Source: Sulfitobacter sp. DSM 110093 (GTDB lineage: Bacteria > Pseudomonadota > Alphaproteobacteria > Rhodobacterales > Rhodobacteraceae). Taken from it: a stretch of DNA of 64,000 bases. Below, in pieces: positions 46,350 through 55,603 of this stretch (its first letter is position 1; each line of letters starts with the position of its first letter). The stretch is from the NCBI RefSeq assembly GCF_022788715.1, contig NZ_CP085167.1, positions 989,001 to 1,053,000 of the forward strand. The letters run 5' to 3'. Position numbers and translations under genes: made by a program. The notes below the pieces were generated by a model. It was not told where the DNA came from, searched no databases, and saw nothing but the letters and a program-made list of their open reading frames with translations.

Positions 46350-47626
46350 GCTGGCGCTTTTGCCTTGTTGGGCTCAGCCTTCATAGGCTCAGGCGTGCCG
46401 TTGTTGGCATCGATAAAGTCCAGCACCAAGGGCCGGATATTGTTGCGCCAGCTTTTGCCCGCGAAAATCCCGTAGTGGCCCGCGCCATCTTCGAGGTGGC
46501 TCGCCTTTTTGGAATCTGGCAGGCCGGTCAGCAGATCAAGGGCCGCGATACATTGACCAGGGGCTGAAATGTCATCCTTGCTCCCTTCGACCGTTTTGAC
46601 CGCGACAGTTGTGATCTTGCCGATATCGACCTGACGGCCTGCCACGGTAAAGACGTTGCGGGCGATCTCGCGTTCCTTGAACACGCGCTGCACGGTCGAG
46701 AGGTAGAACTCCGCCGGCATGTCCATCACGGCGAGGTATTCGTCGTAGAACTTGTTGTGTTTGTCATGCTCATGCGCCGCTTTTTGCGCCACGCGGGTGA
46801 TCTGGTTTGTGAAAGCATCGCGGTGGGTGTCATTGTTCATCGAGATGAAAGACGCCAGTTGCAACAGCCCCGGATATACCTTTCGGCCCACGCCCGCATA
46901 TTTGAACCCAACCTGCTGGATCATCATCTGCTCAAGCTGGCCCATGGTCACGCTGTGGCCAAAGTCGGTCACATCGGTGGGTTTGGCATCGGGGTCAATC
47001 GGACCGCCGATCAGTGTCAGCGTGCGCGGCTGCGCTTCGGGCGCTTCCTCGGCCAGATAGGCGGTGGCGGCGAGGGTCAAAGGCGCGGGCTGGCAAACCG
47101 CGATCACATGGGTGTCGGGGCCAAGGTGATGCATGAAATCAACGAGGTAGAGCGTATAATCCTCGATGTCGAACTTGCCCGCACTAACTGGAATATCACG
47201 CGCGTTATGCCAGTCTGTCACATAGACGTCGCAATCAGGCAGCAAGGAGATCACGGTGGACCGAAGGAGCGTGGCATAATGACCGGACATTGGCGCGACC
47301 AGCAAAACCTTGCGCCCCGTCTCTTCGCGGCCCTGCACGGTGAACTTCAGCAGATCGCCAAAGGCGCGCTCCATCACGGGCTCGATGCTGACCAGACAGT
47401 CTTGGCCCTTGGAACCGACCACCGGGGGGATGTCCCAATCGGGCTTTACCACCATGCGGGCAAAGCTCCTTTCCGTCACCTCGCCCCATGCCGCCAACCA
47501 TTCCATCGCAGGGTTTGGAAACAGAGAGAAAGCCGGGTAGGATGCCATGGCGAGGGCAGAAGCGCCGAGCCATTGATTGGTGTTCCGGATGGACTCCATC
47601 ATGTCGTAGGTGGCCATGTAGCGCAT
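46331..47626 (-). CDS. phaZ: Intracellular polyhydroxyalkanoate depolymerase
   Basis: Encodes 431 residues. It hydrolyses stored PHB granules. The nucleophile Cys178 lies in HVIAVCQPAPLTLAATAY, as in the Cys-type intracellular PhaZ of alphaproteobacteria; further landmarks are MSGHYATLLRSTVISLL, VYVTDWHNARDIPV and DGAGHYGIFAGKSWRN with the catalytic His. The C-terminal 20 residues are Ala/Lys/Pro-rich. It is divergent from phaC over 50 bp, which contain CTGCACCTGCG, a degenerate PhaR-like sequence. Confidence 0.95.
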   Translation of the reverse strand: MRYMATYDMMESIRNTNQWLGASALAMASYPAFSLFPNPAMEWLAAWGEVTERSFARMVVKPDWDIPPVVGSKGQDCLVSIEPVMERAFGDLLKFTVQGREETGRKVLLVAPMSGHYATLLRSTVISLLPDCDVYVTDWHNARDIPVSAGKFDIEDYTLYLVDFMHHLGPDTHVIAVCQPAPLTLAATAYLAEEAPEAQPRTLTLIGGPIDPDAKPTDVTDFGHSVTMGQLEQMMIQQVGFKYAGVGRKVYPGLLQLASFISMNNDTHRDAFTNQITRVAQKAAHEHDKHNKFYDEYLAVMDMPAEFYLSTVQRVFKEREIARNVFTVAGRQVDIGKITTVAVKTVEGSKDDISAPGQCIAALDLLTGLPDSKKASHLEDGAGHYGIFAGKSWRNNIRPLVLDFIDANNGTPEPMKAEPNKAKAPAKPAAA

Positions 47627-47676
47627 GTGGGGGCTCCTTTATGCTGCACCTGCGAAGATAGGAGGTAAGGGTTAAG

Positions 47677-49482
47677 ATGACAACAGAATCCGAAAATTCA
47701 GACCCAACGGTACCGGCAGCACTGTCGCGGATGGCCCAAAACCTTAAGAAAGTTGAGGCGTTAACCGAACGTCTGACCCGCGTGATGGCCTCTCGCGAGG
47801 GGCACCAGCCCGCACTGGATGCGCCCAATCAACAGCTTTTTGCGAAGGCCGCGCAGTCCTATTGGGCCGAAGCGATGACCAATCCGGCACGTTTGATGGA
47901 GCATCAAATGGGCTATTGGACCAAATCGGTCACCCATTTCGTCGAGGCGCAGCAGGCGCTCGCCAGCGGTGCGGTGGCCCCGGTGGCGGATGACAGCGTG
48001 CCCGACAAACGCTTTGCCAATCCGCTGTGGCAGACCCATCCCTATTTTAACTTCATGAAACAGCAGTATCTGATCAACGCCGAGGCTCTGCGCCAAGCCG
48101 TCGAAGACGCCCAAGACATGGACCCTGCGGAAAAGAAGCGGCTGGTCTATTTCAGCCAGCAGATCATCGCGATGATGTCGCCGACCAATTTCCTTGCCAC
48201 CAACCCTGACGTGTTGGAGCGCGCGGTTGAGACCGAGGGCGAAAGCCTTGTGAAGGGGCTTGAGAACTTGATCGCTGATCTAGAGGCGAACAACGGCGAG
48301 TTGGTCGTGAAGCTGGCCGATGACAGCGCGTTTGAACTGGGCCGTAACATCGCAACCACGCCGGGCAAGGTAGTGTTTCGCAACCGCATGTTCGAGTTGA
48401 TCCAATACACCCCCAGCACCGAAGAGGTGCACAAAACCCCGCTACTGATCTTTCCGCCTTGGATCAACAAATTCTACATCCTCGACCTCAAGGCCCAGAA
48501 CAGCCTTGTGAAATGGCTGGTCGATCAGGGCTATACGCTTTTTGTGGTGTCATGGGTCAACCCCGATGCCAGCTATGCGCAGATCGGGATGGAAGATTAC
48601 GTCGAAGAGGGCTACCTTACTGCCATCGAAGAGGTGAAGGCGATCACCGACGAAAAGCGCGTGAATGTCGTAGGCTATTGTATTGCCGGGACCACATTGG
48701 CGCTGACACTGTCGCTGCTGAAAAAGCGCGGCGACCCGTCGATCAAATCGGCGACTTTCTTCACCGCGCTTACTGATTTTTCGGATCAGGGCGAATTCCA
48801 GCCCTTCCTTACCAATGACTTCATCGACGGGATCGAAGCCGAGACGGCGGACAAGGGCATTCTTCCGTCGGTGGTCATGGCGCGCACCTTTTCCTTCTTA
48901 CGCTCGAATGATCTGGTCTACGGCCCTGCCGTGCGCAGCTATATGATGGGAGAGACGCCTCCGGCCTTTGATCTGCTTTACTGGAACGGGGACGGGGCCA
49001 ACCTGCCGGGGCAGATGGCGATGCAATATCTGCGCGGGTTGTGTCAGCGCAATGAATTGGCCGAGGGTGGTTTTAAACTGTTGGGAGAGCGGCTCACGCT
49101 GGATGATATCGACGTACCGCTTTGCGCGATCGCCTGTGAAACCGACCATATCGCGCCGTGGAAAGATTGCTATCGCGGCGTGCAGCGGATGGGGTCCGAG
49201 GACAAAACCTTTATCATGGCGCAGTCCGGCCATATCGCGGGGATCGTGAACCCACCCAGCCGCAACAAATACGGCCACTATGTTAACGGCGATCTGGGGC
49301 AAGACTTCGCGGCATGGCGCGAGGCGGCAAAGTTCCACGAGGGCTCTTGGTGGCCACGTTGGGGCAAGTGGCTGGCCAAACGCGCAGGCAAGATGATTCC
49401 CGCGCGTTTCCCCGGGGACGGCGGGCGTGAAACCCTTGCCGATGCGCCGGGTGATTATGTGGCCCGCAAGGCAAGCGATTGA
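47677..49482 (+). CDS. phaC: Class I polyhydroxyalkanoate synthase
   Basis: Encodes 601 residues. It polymerises (R)-3-hydroxyacyl-CoA into PHA. The lipase-like box VVGYCIAGTTLALTL carries the nucleophile Cys335; the Asp and His are expected in CETDHIAPWKD and AQSGHIAGIVNPPSRNKYGH. The N-terminal region HPYFNFMKQQYLINAEAL and PPWINKFYILDLKAQNSLVK are class I landmarks. AGGAGG lies about eleven bases before the ATG. It is followed by phaP after 152 bp containing two PhaR boxes. Confidence 0.97.
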   Translation: MTTESENSDPTVPAALSRMAQNLKKVEALTERLTRVMASREGHQPALDAPNQQLFAKAAQSYWAEAMTNPARLMEHQMGYWTKSVTHFVEAQQALASGAVAPVADDSVPDKRFANPLWQTHPYFNFMKQQYLINAEALRQAVEDAQDMDPAEKKRLVYFSQQIIAMMSPTNFLATNPDVLERAVETEGESLVKGLENLIADLEANNGELVVKLADDSAFELGRNIATTPGKVVFRNRMFELIQYTPSTEEVHKTPLLIFPPWINKFYILDLKAQNSLVKWLVDQGYTLFVVSWVNPDASYAQIGMEDYVEEGYLTAIEEVKAITDEKRVNVVGYCIAGTTLALTLSLLKKRGDPSIKSATFFTALTDFSDQGEFQPFLTNDFIDGIEAETADKGILPSVVMARTFSFLRSNDLVYGPAVRSYMMGETPPAFDLLYWNGDGANLPGQMAMQYLRGLCQRNELAEGGFKLLGERLTLDDIDVPLCAIACETDHIAPWKDCYRGVQRMGSEDKTFIMAQSGHIAGIVNPPSRNKYGHYVNGDLGQDFAAWREAAKFHEGSWWPRWGKWLAKRAGKMIPARFPGDGGRETLADAPGDYVARKASD

Positions 49483-49519
49483 TTACGTAACGTAATCCGG
49501 CAGCGCTTGATCGGTAATG

Positions 49520-49530
49520 CTGCAATGCAG
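49520..49530. promoter_or_regulatory. PhaR box 1 upstream of phaP
   Basis: CTGCAATGCAG, a palindrome with a three-base spacer, about 105 bp before the phaP ATG. The same sequence recurs before phaR. Matches the CTGC-N3-GCAG type of site bound by PhaR in Rhodobacter and Paracoccus relatives. Confidence 0.7.
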
Positions 49531-49605
49531 AAAAAACTTGAAATGCTGCGCTGCGGCATCTATGTAGGGGTCAGACGCGAATTGAGTGGGTCTTCTCCCG
49601 CTCCC

Positions 49606-49617
49606 CTGCAAATGCAG
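49606..49617. promoter_or_regulatory. PhaR box 2 upstream of phaP
   Basis: CTGCAAATGCAG (four-base spacer) ends 17 bp before the phaP ATG, where a bound repressor would block transcription. Identical to the box before pepT. Confidence 0.65.
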
Positions 49618-49634
49618 CTTAAAAGGATAGAGCA

Positions 49635-50078
49635 ATGACCAATACACCTGATATGACCGCGATGTTCAAAGACGTTCTGGGCGCTTTCCCTATGGATAAC
49701 TCCGCCATGAAAGACGCGTTCAAGAACACAGCAACTCTTAACGAGAAACTGTCCGGCGTTGCGTTTGACGCGGCCGATAAATCCGCTGACATCTCCTCCG
49801 CTTGGACCAAAGACACGCTGACCCGCCTGACCGCGATGACCACAGCGAAGACCGAGCCGACAGACTACGCCAAAGCGATGACCGAATTTGCATCCGCTTC
49901 CGCCGAAGCCGCAGCCGAGCATATGGCCGCCTTTGCCGAAGTTGCGAAGAAAGTTCAGATGGAAACTGTTGAGTTGATGATGTCGGCTGGCAAAGACCTG
50001 CAGAACGAAGCGACTGCAACAGCGACTAAGACAGCTGAAAAAGTTCAGACCGCAGCGCATAAGCCTGCCACGAAGTAA
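49635..50078 (+). CDS. phaP: Phasin
   Basis: Encodes 147 residues, entirely helical and Ala-rich, of the phasin type that coats PHA granules. Segments such as FKDVLGAFPMDNSAMKDAFK and KAMTEFASASAEAAAEHMAA give the amphipathic pattern. AAAAGGA precedes the ATG. The two PhaR boxes upstream and the terminator downstream make it a single-gene unit, expected to be strongly expressed during PHA accumulation. Confidence 0.92.
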   Translation: MTNTPDMTAMFKDVLGAFPMDNSAMKDAFKNTATLNEKLSGVAFDAADKSADISSAWTKDTLTRLTAMTTAKTEPTDYAKAMTEFASASAEAAAEHMAAFAEVAKKVQMETVELMMSAGKDLQNEATATATKTAEKVQTAAHKPATK

Positions 50079-50114
50079 GCCGTTTGGCGGTCCTGCGGCG
50101 ACGCATAGAGATAG

Positions 50115-50148
50115 AAAAGGGGCGGGCCTTGTTGGGTCTGCCCCTTTT
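50115..50148 (+). terminator. Rho-independent terminator of phaP
   Basis: AAAAGGGGC and GCCCCTTTT form a nine-base-pair stem across a 16-base loop, ending in a T run, 37 bases after the phaP stop. Confidence 0.85.
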
Positions 50149-50186
50149 GTTATGCGCCCTTTCTATTTGCCGATCCCTGTCCTAAG

Positions 50187-50197
50187 CTGCAATGCAG
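50187..50197. promoter_or_regulatory. PhaR box upstream of phaR
   Basis: CTGCAATGCAG, identical to box 1 of phaP, ends 23 bp before the phaR ATG. It fits autorepression by PhaR. Confidence 0.7.
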
Positions 50198-50220
50198 CAC
50201 CACTGGCCGGGAGGAATATC

Positions 50221-50769
50221 ATGGCGGAGAAACCAAAGCCCTTGCTGATAAAGCGCTATGCCAGCCGCAGGCTCTACAACACCGAGACCAGCGATTACGT
50301 CACATTAGAAGACATCGCCGGTTTCATCCGTGATGGCCGGGAAGTTCAGATTGTTGATCTGAAGTCGGGTGATGATCTGACCCGGCAGTATCTTCTGCAA
50401 ATCATAGCTGAACACGAAAGCCGCGGCGAAGCCGTCTTGCCTGTCGATGTGCTCACCGATTTGGTGCGCAGTTATATGTCGGGCAATGTTTCGGTTGTGC
50501 CGCAGTTCTTGCAAACATCCTTCGACATGCTGCGCGATGGGCAAAGCAAGGTGGTCGAAAATATGAGTGCGATGAACCCAATGGCCAAGATGCCCGGCAT
50601 GGAAGCGATGCAGGCGCAGCAAGAAGCCTTTATGAAAGCAATGACCGGCGGCTGGGCCAAATCCACCGCGCCAGAGCCGCCGAACCAGCAGTCGGAACAG
50701 GGCGATGATCTGGAAGCGATCAAAAAGCAGTTGGCAGAGTTGCAGGATAAATTGTCAAAGATGAACTGA
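50221..50769 (+). CDS. phaR: PHA synthesis repressor PhaR
   Basis: Encodes 182 residues. The N-terminal PHB/PHA-accumulation regulator DNA-binding domain begins KPLLIKRYASRRLYNTETSD and YVTLEDIAGFIRDG, followed by the PHB-associated domain (LLQIIAEHESRGEAVLPVDV). PhaR binds both DNA and nascent PHA, so phaP is derepressed when polymer forms. The ATG at 50221 follows GGGAGGA; an in-frame ATG at 50152 overlaps the promoter and is rejected. The C-terminal coiled coil ends in KKQLAELQDKLSKMN. Confidence 0.96.
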   Translation: MAEKPKPLLIKRYASRRLYNTETSDYVTLEDIAGFIRDGREVQIVDLKSGDDLTRQYLLQIIAEHESRGEAVLPVDVLTDLVRSYMSGNVSVVPQFLQTSFDMLRDGQSKVVENMSAMNPMAKMPGMEAMQAQQEAFMKAMTGGWAKSTAPEPPNQQSEQGDDLEAIKKQLAELQDKLSKMN

Positions 50770-50791
50770 ATTTGCCATCAGTGAGATTGAT

Positions 50792-50820
50792 ATGAGGGAG
50801 CCCATGTGCTCCCTCATTTT
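50792..50820. terminator. Terminator between phaR and the DegT gene
   Basis: ATGAGGGAGC-CCATGT-GCTCCCTCAT followed by TTT: ten-base-pair perfect stem. The convergent DegT gene ends 11 bases further, so the structure may serve both strands. Confidence 0.88.
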
Positions 50821-50830
50821 CGTTTAGGGC

Positions 50831-52009
50831 TTACGCCGCCCGCGCGTCGGCAACATCAGCCAATGCCCTAAGGATCACATCCGCCACCGCGTCGATCTCG
50901 GCCAGGGTTAATTGCACCGGCAGGCGCACATCACATGCACGCATCAGCATGGCACGTGTGCGGGGCAGGTCGGGTAGGTCTTCGATGAATTGCCAGTTCC
51001 AAAAGGCGCGGGCGTTGTCGGTGCTTTGGCCAAAGACCTGTACTTTGACGCCTGCCGTCTCTGCCGTTTCAGCAAAGGCACGGACCTTTGCGTCGGACAG
51101 GCCGACCAGATTGAATTGGATCGAATCCGGGGCGCGCGTCTCTCCGGGGAGGGGGCTGGGCACGTCGATCAGGGGCGAGGCCGCAAGCCGGGCGGCCATG
51201 TGATCGTGGTTGCGCAAACCGTCAGCCACGCGGCGCGGCAGATGCGGCAGCTGCGGGCGGATAATCGCAGCCGAAAGGTTCGACATGCGCAGATTATAGA
51301 GTGGCAGGCGGTTCTGCCACTTGGCAAAGCTGTCCTGTAGGGCGGCATGTTTCTTCCAGTTATGCTCATAAGCGCCCGACATGATGATCGCACGCGCCAC
51401 CAGATCGGAGTCGTCGGTGATCAGGATCCCGCCTTCGCCCGCATTGATCATCTTGTAGGACTGGAAAGAGAAACAGCCGACCTTGCCGATGGTCCCGATT
51501 TTCCGTCCCCGCCAGAGCGTGCCCAGCGAATGGGCGGCGTCTTCGATCACCGGCACGCCAGCGGCCTCGCAAAGCCCCATGATCGCATCCATATCCGACG
51601 TATGCCCCCGCATATGGCTGATGATCACGGCCTGAACGCTCGGCAGTTTGGCGGCGAAATCCTCCAAATCGACGCGGTAGTTTTCACCTACTTCGCACAG
51701 CACCGGCTTGCAGCCTGCGTGGATCACCGCTGATGGCACGGCGGCGAAGGTGAAACCGGGGATAAGTACTTCTGCGTTTTTGGGCAAATCCAGTGCCAGC
51801 AACGACAGGAATAGCGCGGCGGAGCAAGACGACACGGCCAGCGCATATTTGCTGCCCATCATATGTGCGAACTCGACCTCTAGAAGCGAGACAGGTGCGT
51901 CCTTGGCGGCGGTGTAGCGAAAAAGATCACCGTTTTGCAAAAGCTCTGCAATGGCGGCCTCGGCCTCGGCGGGGATTGGTTCAGCGCGGTGCATGTCGGG
52001 CAAAGCCAT
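50831..52009 (-). CDS. DegT/DnrJ/EryC1/StrS-family aminotransferase
   Basis: Encodes 392 residues of the PLP-dependent sugar aminotransferase family. The PLP Lys is Lys186 in FSFQSYKMINAGEGG; IEDAAHSLGTLWRG and IPGFTFAAVPSAVIHAGCKP are family landmarks. No nucleotide-sugar genes are nearby, so the substrate (a ketosugar or other carbonyl) is not evident. It stands alone on the minus strand, with a 213-bp region upstream. Confidence 0.92.
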   Translation of the reverse strand: MALPDMHRAEPIPAEAEAAIAELLQNGDLFRYTAAKDAPVSLLEVEFAHMMGSKYALAVSSCSAALFLSLLALDLPKNAEVLIPGFTFAAVPSAVIHAGCKPVLCEVGENYRVDLEDFAAKLPSVQAVIISHMRGHTSDMDAIMGLCEAAGVPVIEDAAHSLGTLWRGRKIGTIGKVGCFSFQSYKMINAGEGGILITDDSDLVARAIIMSGAYEHNWKKHAALQDSFAKWQNRLPLYNLRMSNLSAAIIRPQLPHLPRRVADGLRNHDHMAARLAASPLIDVPSPLPGETRAPDSIQFNLVGLSDAKVRAFAETAETAGVKVQVFGQSTDNARAFWNWQFIEDLPDLPRTRAMLMRACDVRLPVQLTLAEIDAVADVILRALADVADARAA

Positions 52010-52088
52010 ATTTCAAAATCCTGAATAATGATTTCCAGAATAGTAAAACAATCCGCCGCGCAAACCAAGGGGGATGCCCCACAACTGG

Positions 52089-52168
52089 TCACCTCCTCTT
52101 TCTCTTCATCCTTTCTCAAATACCCGCGGGGGAATCGCGCCCCCGGCGCGATGGGGGCAGGGCCCCCA
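52089..52168. repeat. Extragenic palindromic sequence, Rhodobacterales-like
   Basis: In the 213 bp between the DegT and PuuB genes. GCCCCC at 52139-52144 and again at 52162-52167 can each pair with GGGGGC at 52153-52158, giving mutually exclusive hairpins. The minus strand next reads CCCGCGGGTATTTGAGAAAG, resembling an intergenic repeat I recall from rhodobacterial genomes. A second copy cannot be verified inside this window. Confidence 0.4.
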
Positions 52169-52222
52169 CATCACCCCGGCCAGCCCCAAACCGCACCCGC
52201 CTGCGGTAGGCCTAAAGCTAAA

Positions 52223-53527
52223 TCAAATCCCGAGCCGATCCCGCGTCGCGTACCAAAGCATGGCTAGCACCAAAAGCGGGCTGCGCAGCGACGCGCCGCC
52301 GGGGAAAGCCTGCGTCGGGATCGCGGCCATCGTGTCGAACCCATCGGCATTGCCTTCGATCGCCTTGGCCATCAAATAGCCCGCGTGGGTCGCCGTACCG
52401 ACGCCGTGGCCAGAGTAGCCCGAGGCCGAGAGGATCTTGGGCGCAAGCCGCGCGACATAAGGCAGGCGTTTCATGGTAATGCCAAGGGTGCCGCCCCAAG
52501 CATAGTCGATCTTCACGTCCTTCAACTGCGGAAAGACCTGCGACATCGGTTTGCGCACCTTCGCGGCGATGTCTTGCGGAAAGCGGTAGCCATAGCTTTC
52601 GCCGCCACCAAAAAGCAGCCGACCGTCATTCGACAGGCGGAAGTAGTTCACGACAAATCGGCTGTCGGCCACGGCCACATCACGCGGCAGCACGTCTTTC
52701 ACCCGGTCTCCCAAGGGTTCTGTTGCGGCAATGAAGTTGTTGATCGGCATGACTCGCGCCGCCACTTCCCCATTCAAATTGCCCAGATAGCCATTGCAGG
52801 CCAGCACCACATGGTCGGCGGTGACGCTGCCGGTGGCAGTCTGCACAATGGCTTTGCTACCTTCGACGATATTCTCGGCGGGGCTTGTTTCATGGATACG
52901 CACGCCTGCGGCAGCGGCGGCTCGGGCAAGGCCAAGCGCATAGTTCAGCGGATGCAGATGCGCCGCCCCCATATCTAGCACACCGCCTTTGTAGTCGGGC
53001 GAGGGGCAGACGGATTGCAGCGCGGTGTGATCCAACACCTCAATCTCATCATAACCGTAGTGTTTTTGCAGATGTTCCGCATAGTCGTGCAGATGCCGCA
53101 CGTCAGAGGCGGTCGATCCGGTCCATGCCACGCCGGGTTTCAGGTGGCAGTCGATCTCATGCTTTGCGATCAGCGATTTGACCAGCGCCTTGGCCTCTTG
53201 CCCCATCTCCCACAGCTTGCTGGCATGCTCTTGCCCCAGCATCTTTTCCAGACCGTCCTGCTCAACCCGCTGGCCCGACCCCAACTGCCCGCCATTGCGG
53301 CCCGACGCACCGAACCCCACGCGCTGCGCGTCCAAAAGCACCACGTCATAGCCCGCCTCGGCCAGATGCAGCGCGGCCGAAAGGCCGGTATAGCCCCCGC
53401 CAACGACACAGACATCGGCTTTGGTATCCCCCTGAAGCGGCGGGTGGGCCCTGTGCTTTGTGGCGGTCGCGGCGTACCAGCTGGTGGGGTATTGGCCGGG
53501 CGTGTCGTTGGCGTAGAGCAGGTTCAT
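52223..53527 (-). CDS. puuB: FAD-dependent gamma-glutamylputrescine oxidase-like protein
   Basis: Encodes 434 residues of the DAO family of FAD oxidoreductases. The dinucleotide motif VCVVGGGYTGLSAALHLAEA lies near residues 39-58, with GFGASGRNGGQLGSGQR following. GYSGHGVGTATHAGYLMAKA near the end is the C-terminal flavin-binding segment typical of PuuB/OrdL. It would oxidise the glutamylated amine to an aldehyde, releasing ammonia and H2O2. It is the last gene of the amine operon, 14 bases after the glutamine-synthetase-like gene. Confidence 0.9.
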   Translation of the reverse strand: MNLLYANDTPGQYPTSWYAATATKHRAHPPLQGDTKADVCVVGGGYTGLSAALHLAEAGYDVVLLDAQRVGFGASGRNGGQLGSGQRVEQDGLEKMLGQEHASKLWEMGQEAKALVKSLIAKHEIDCHLKPGVAWTGSTASDVRHLHDYAEHLQKHYGYDEIEVLDHTALQSVCPSPDYKGGVLDMGAAHLHPLNYALGLARAAAAAGVRIHETSPAENIVEGSKAIVQTATGSVTADHVVLACNGYLGNLNGEVAARVMPINNFIAATEPLGDRVKDVLPRDVAVADSRFVVNYFRLSNDGRLLFGGGESYGYRFPQDIAAKVRKPMSQVFPQLKDVKIDYAWGGTLGITMKRLPYVARLAPKILSASGYSGHGVGTATHAGYLMAKAIEGNADGFDTMAAIPTQAFPGGASLRSPLLVLAMLWYATRDRLGI

Positions 53528-53541
53528 CGGGCCTCCGGGCG

Positions 53542-54903
53542 TTAGACGTTCATCAGCAGATGTTCACGTTCCCAAGGCGAGATTACCTGAAGGAACTCCT
53601 CATATTCCGCCCGTTTCACTATGGAATATACGCGGGCGAAATCGGGCCCCAAAGCCTCATGCAGCTCCGTGGCTTCTTCAAACAGATCAAGCGCTTGGCC
53701 CAGAACTTGGGGGATGTCCCCTTCGCCGACATAGGCGTCGCCCTTGAATTCGGGCAGCGGGTCTTTCTGCTGGGTCAGCCCCAGATAGCCGCAGGCGAGG
53801 CTGGCAGCGATGCCGAGGTAGGGGTTGCAATCCATCCCCGCAAGGCGGTTCTCAACCCGGCGCGATTTTGGCCCCGAGAGCGGCACGCGGATGCCGGTGG
53901 TCCGGTTGTCGCGGCCCCACTCAAGGTTGATCGGCGCGGCGTGATCCTTGACGTAGCGGCGGTAGGAGTTGACGTAGGGCGCGATCACGGCCAGCGCCGA
54001 GGGCATGTGGTTTTGCAGCCCGGCGATGAAGTGCTTGAAGGGCGCAGTCTCTTCCCCATCCGCATCGACAAAGATGTTTTCGCCGGTTTTTACGTCCAGC
54101 ACCGAATGGTGGATGTGCATCGCGCTGCCCGGCTCATCGGCAATGGGTTTGGCCATAAAGGTGGCATAGCACTCGTGCCGCATCGCCGCTTCGCGGATCA
54201 GGCGTTTGAAGTAGAAGACCTCATCGGCGAGCCGTACCGGATCGCCGTGTTGCAGATTGATCTCAAGCTGGCCAGCACCGCCTTCTTGGGTGATGCCGTC
54301 GATTTCAAACCCCTGCGCCTCGGCAAAGTCATAGATGTCGTCGATGACTGGGCCGAATTCATCCACGGCGGTCATCGAATAGGCCTGCCGCGCCGCTGCG
54401 GGGCGGCCCGAGCGGCCCATCATCGGCTGAATTTCCTTGGCCGGATCGATGTTGCGGGCCACAAGGAAGAATTCCATCTCAGGGGCCACCACAGGCTCCC
54501 ACCCCTTGTCGCGATAAAGCTGCACCACCCGCTTAAGCACATTGCGCGGCGAATAGGCCACCGGCTCATTGTTGCGGTCATAGGCGTCGTGGATGACCTG
54601 AAGCGTCCAGTCCCCGGTCCATGGGGCGGCGGTGGCCGTGTCCATGTCCGGGCGTAGGATCATGTCTTTTTCGATGAACCCATCGTCGCCCGCCGCTTCG
54701 CCCCATTCACCGGTGATGGTCTGGTAAAAGATGCTGTCGGGCAGGTGAAAGTAATCCTGCCGCGCGAATTTCGATGCCGGGACGGCCTTGCCGCGGGCGA
54801 TGCCGGGCAGGTCGGGGATGATACATTCCACTTCGTCCAGACGCCGGCCCTCAAGATAGGCGCGCGCCGCTTCGGGTAGTGCTTCTGTCCAATCCTCGGC
54901 CAT
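53542..54903 (-). CDS. puuA: Glutamine-synthetase-like gamma-glutamyl-amine ligase, copy 2
   Basis: Encodes 453 residues with the GS fold: NLEWGRDNRTTGIRVPLSG and RRVENRLAGMDCNPYLGIAA contain the ATP and metal loops, and QEGGAGQLEINLQHGD the metal Glu. It lacks the adenylylation region of true GlnA and resembles PuuA, which joins glutamate to putrescine. It shares one base with the GATase stop and is one of two such ligases in the operon; which amine each uses is not visible. Confidence 0.9.
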   Translation of the reverse strand: MAEDWTEALPEAARAYLEGRRLDEVECIIPDLPGIARGKAVPASKFARQDYFHLPDSIFYQTITGEWGEAAGDDGFIEKDMILRPDMDTATAAPWTGDWTLQVIHDAYDRNNEPVAYSPRNVLKRVVQLYRDKGWEPVVAPEMEFFLVARNIDPAKEIQPMMGRSGRPAAARQAYSMTAVDEFGPVIDDIYDFAEAQGFEIDGITQEGGAGQLEINLQHGDPVRLADEVFYFKRLIREAAMRHECYATFMAKPIADEPGSAMHIHHSVLDVKTGENIFVDADGEETAPFKHFIAGLQNHMPSALAVIAPYVNSYRRYVKDHAAPINLEWGRDNRTTGIRVPLSGPKSRRVENRLAGMDCNPYLGIAASLACGYLGLTQQKDPLPEFKGDAYVGEGDIPQVLGQALDLFEEATELHEALGPDFARVYSIVKRAEYEEFLQVISPWEREHLLMNV

Positions 54904-55592
54904 CAGGCCCTCTCTTTCCTGTTGTCTTTAAAGAATGCGGCCATTTGGTCCGCGATTTTTTGGTTATCAATGGGGCCACCAAGCGCGGCGGTGGCCTGTT
55001 CAAGCTGGTGGTCCGGCACCACGCCCTTGCCACGGGTTTTGATCAAGCCGTCGATGAAATCATGCCCGAACTCGGGGTGTGGCTGAACCGTCCAGATGCG
55101 GTTGTCATAGGCCAGCGCCGCATAGGGGCAGAAATCAGATGAGGCAACGACCTTGGCACCTTTGGGCAGTGCGACAACCTGATCTTGATGCCATGCGTTG
55201 AGCGCCAGCTTGTCTCCGTCCATGTCGTATTCCGTGCGGCCAATGGACCAGCCGCCGGTGAACTTTTCGACCTTGCCACCAAGCGCTTGGGCGATGACCT
55301 GATGGCCGAAACAGACGCCAATCATCGGGCTGCCATCAGCATAGGTCTCGCGGATGAAGTCTTCCAGCGGCGGGATCCAGTCGTGATCTTCGTAAGCGCC
55401 GTGTTTGGACCCGGTGATGAGCCAGCCATCGGCCTCATCCACCCCTTCGGGCAAGATCCCATCGACGACCGACCAAATTTGAAAGTCAAAGTCATGACCG
55501 TCCAGCAGCTTGGTGAACATCTCACCATAGTCGCCCAGCTGTTCGCGGAAGTCGTCAGGGGAGTGGCCGGTTTGCAGAATACCAATTTTCAT
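54903..55592 (-). CDS. Class I glutamine amidotransferase
   Basis: Encodes 229 residues. The GATase triad is visible: Cys94 in MIGVCFGHQVIAQALGG, His and Glu in VQPHPEFGHDFIDG. In this position it could hydrolyse the gamma-glutamyl bond of the oxidised product, as PuuD does, but PuuD belongs to another branch (peptidase C26), so the role is inferred from context. It lies between the two GS-like ligases. Confidence 0.88.
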   Translation of the reverse strand: MKIGILQTGHSPDDFREQLGDYGEMFTKLLDGHDFDFQIWSVVDGILPEGVDEADGWLITGSKHGAYEDHDWIPPLEDFIRETYADGSPMIGVCFGHQVIAQALGGKVEKFTGGWSIGRTEYDMDGDKLALNAWHQDQVVALPKGAKVVASSDFCPYAALAYDNRIWTVQPHPEFGHDFIDGLIKTRGKGVVPDHQLEQATAALGGPIDNQKIADQMAAFFKDNRKERA

Positions 55593-55603
55593 AAGGTCAC
55601 CTG

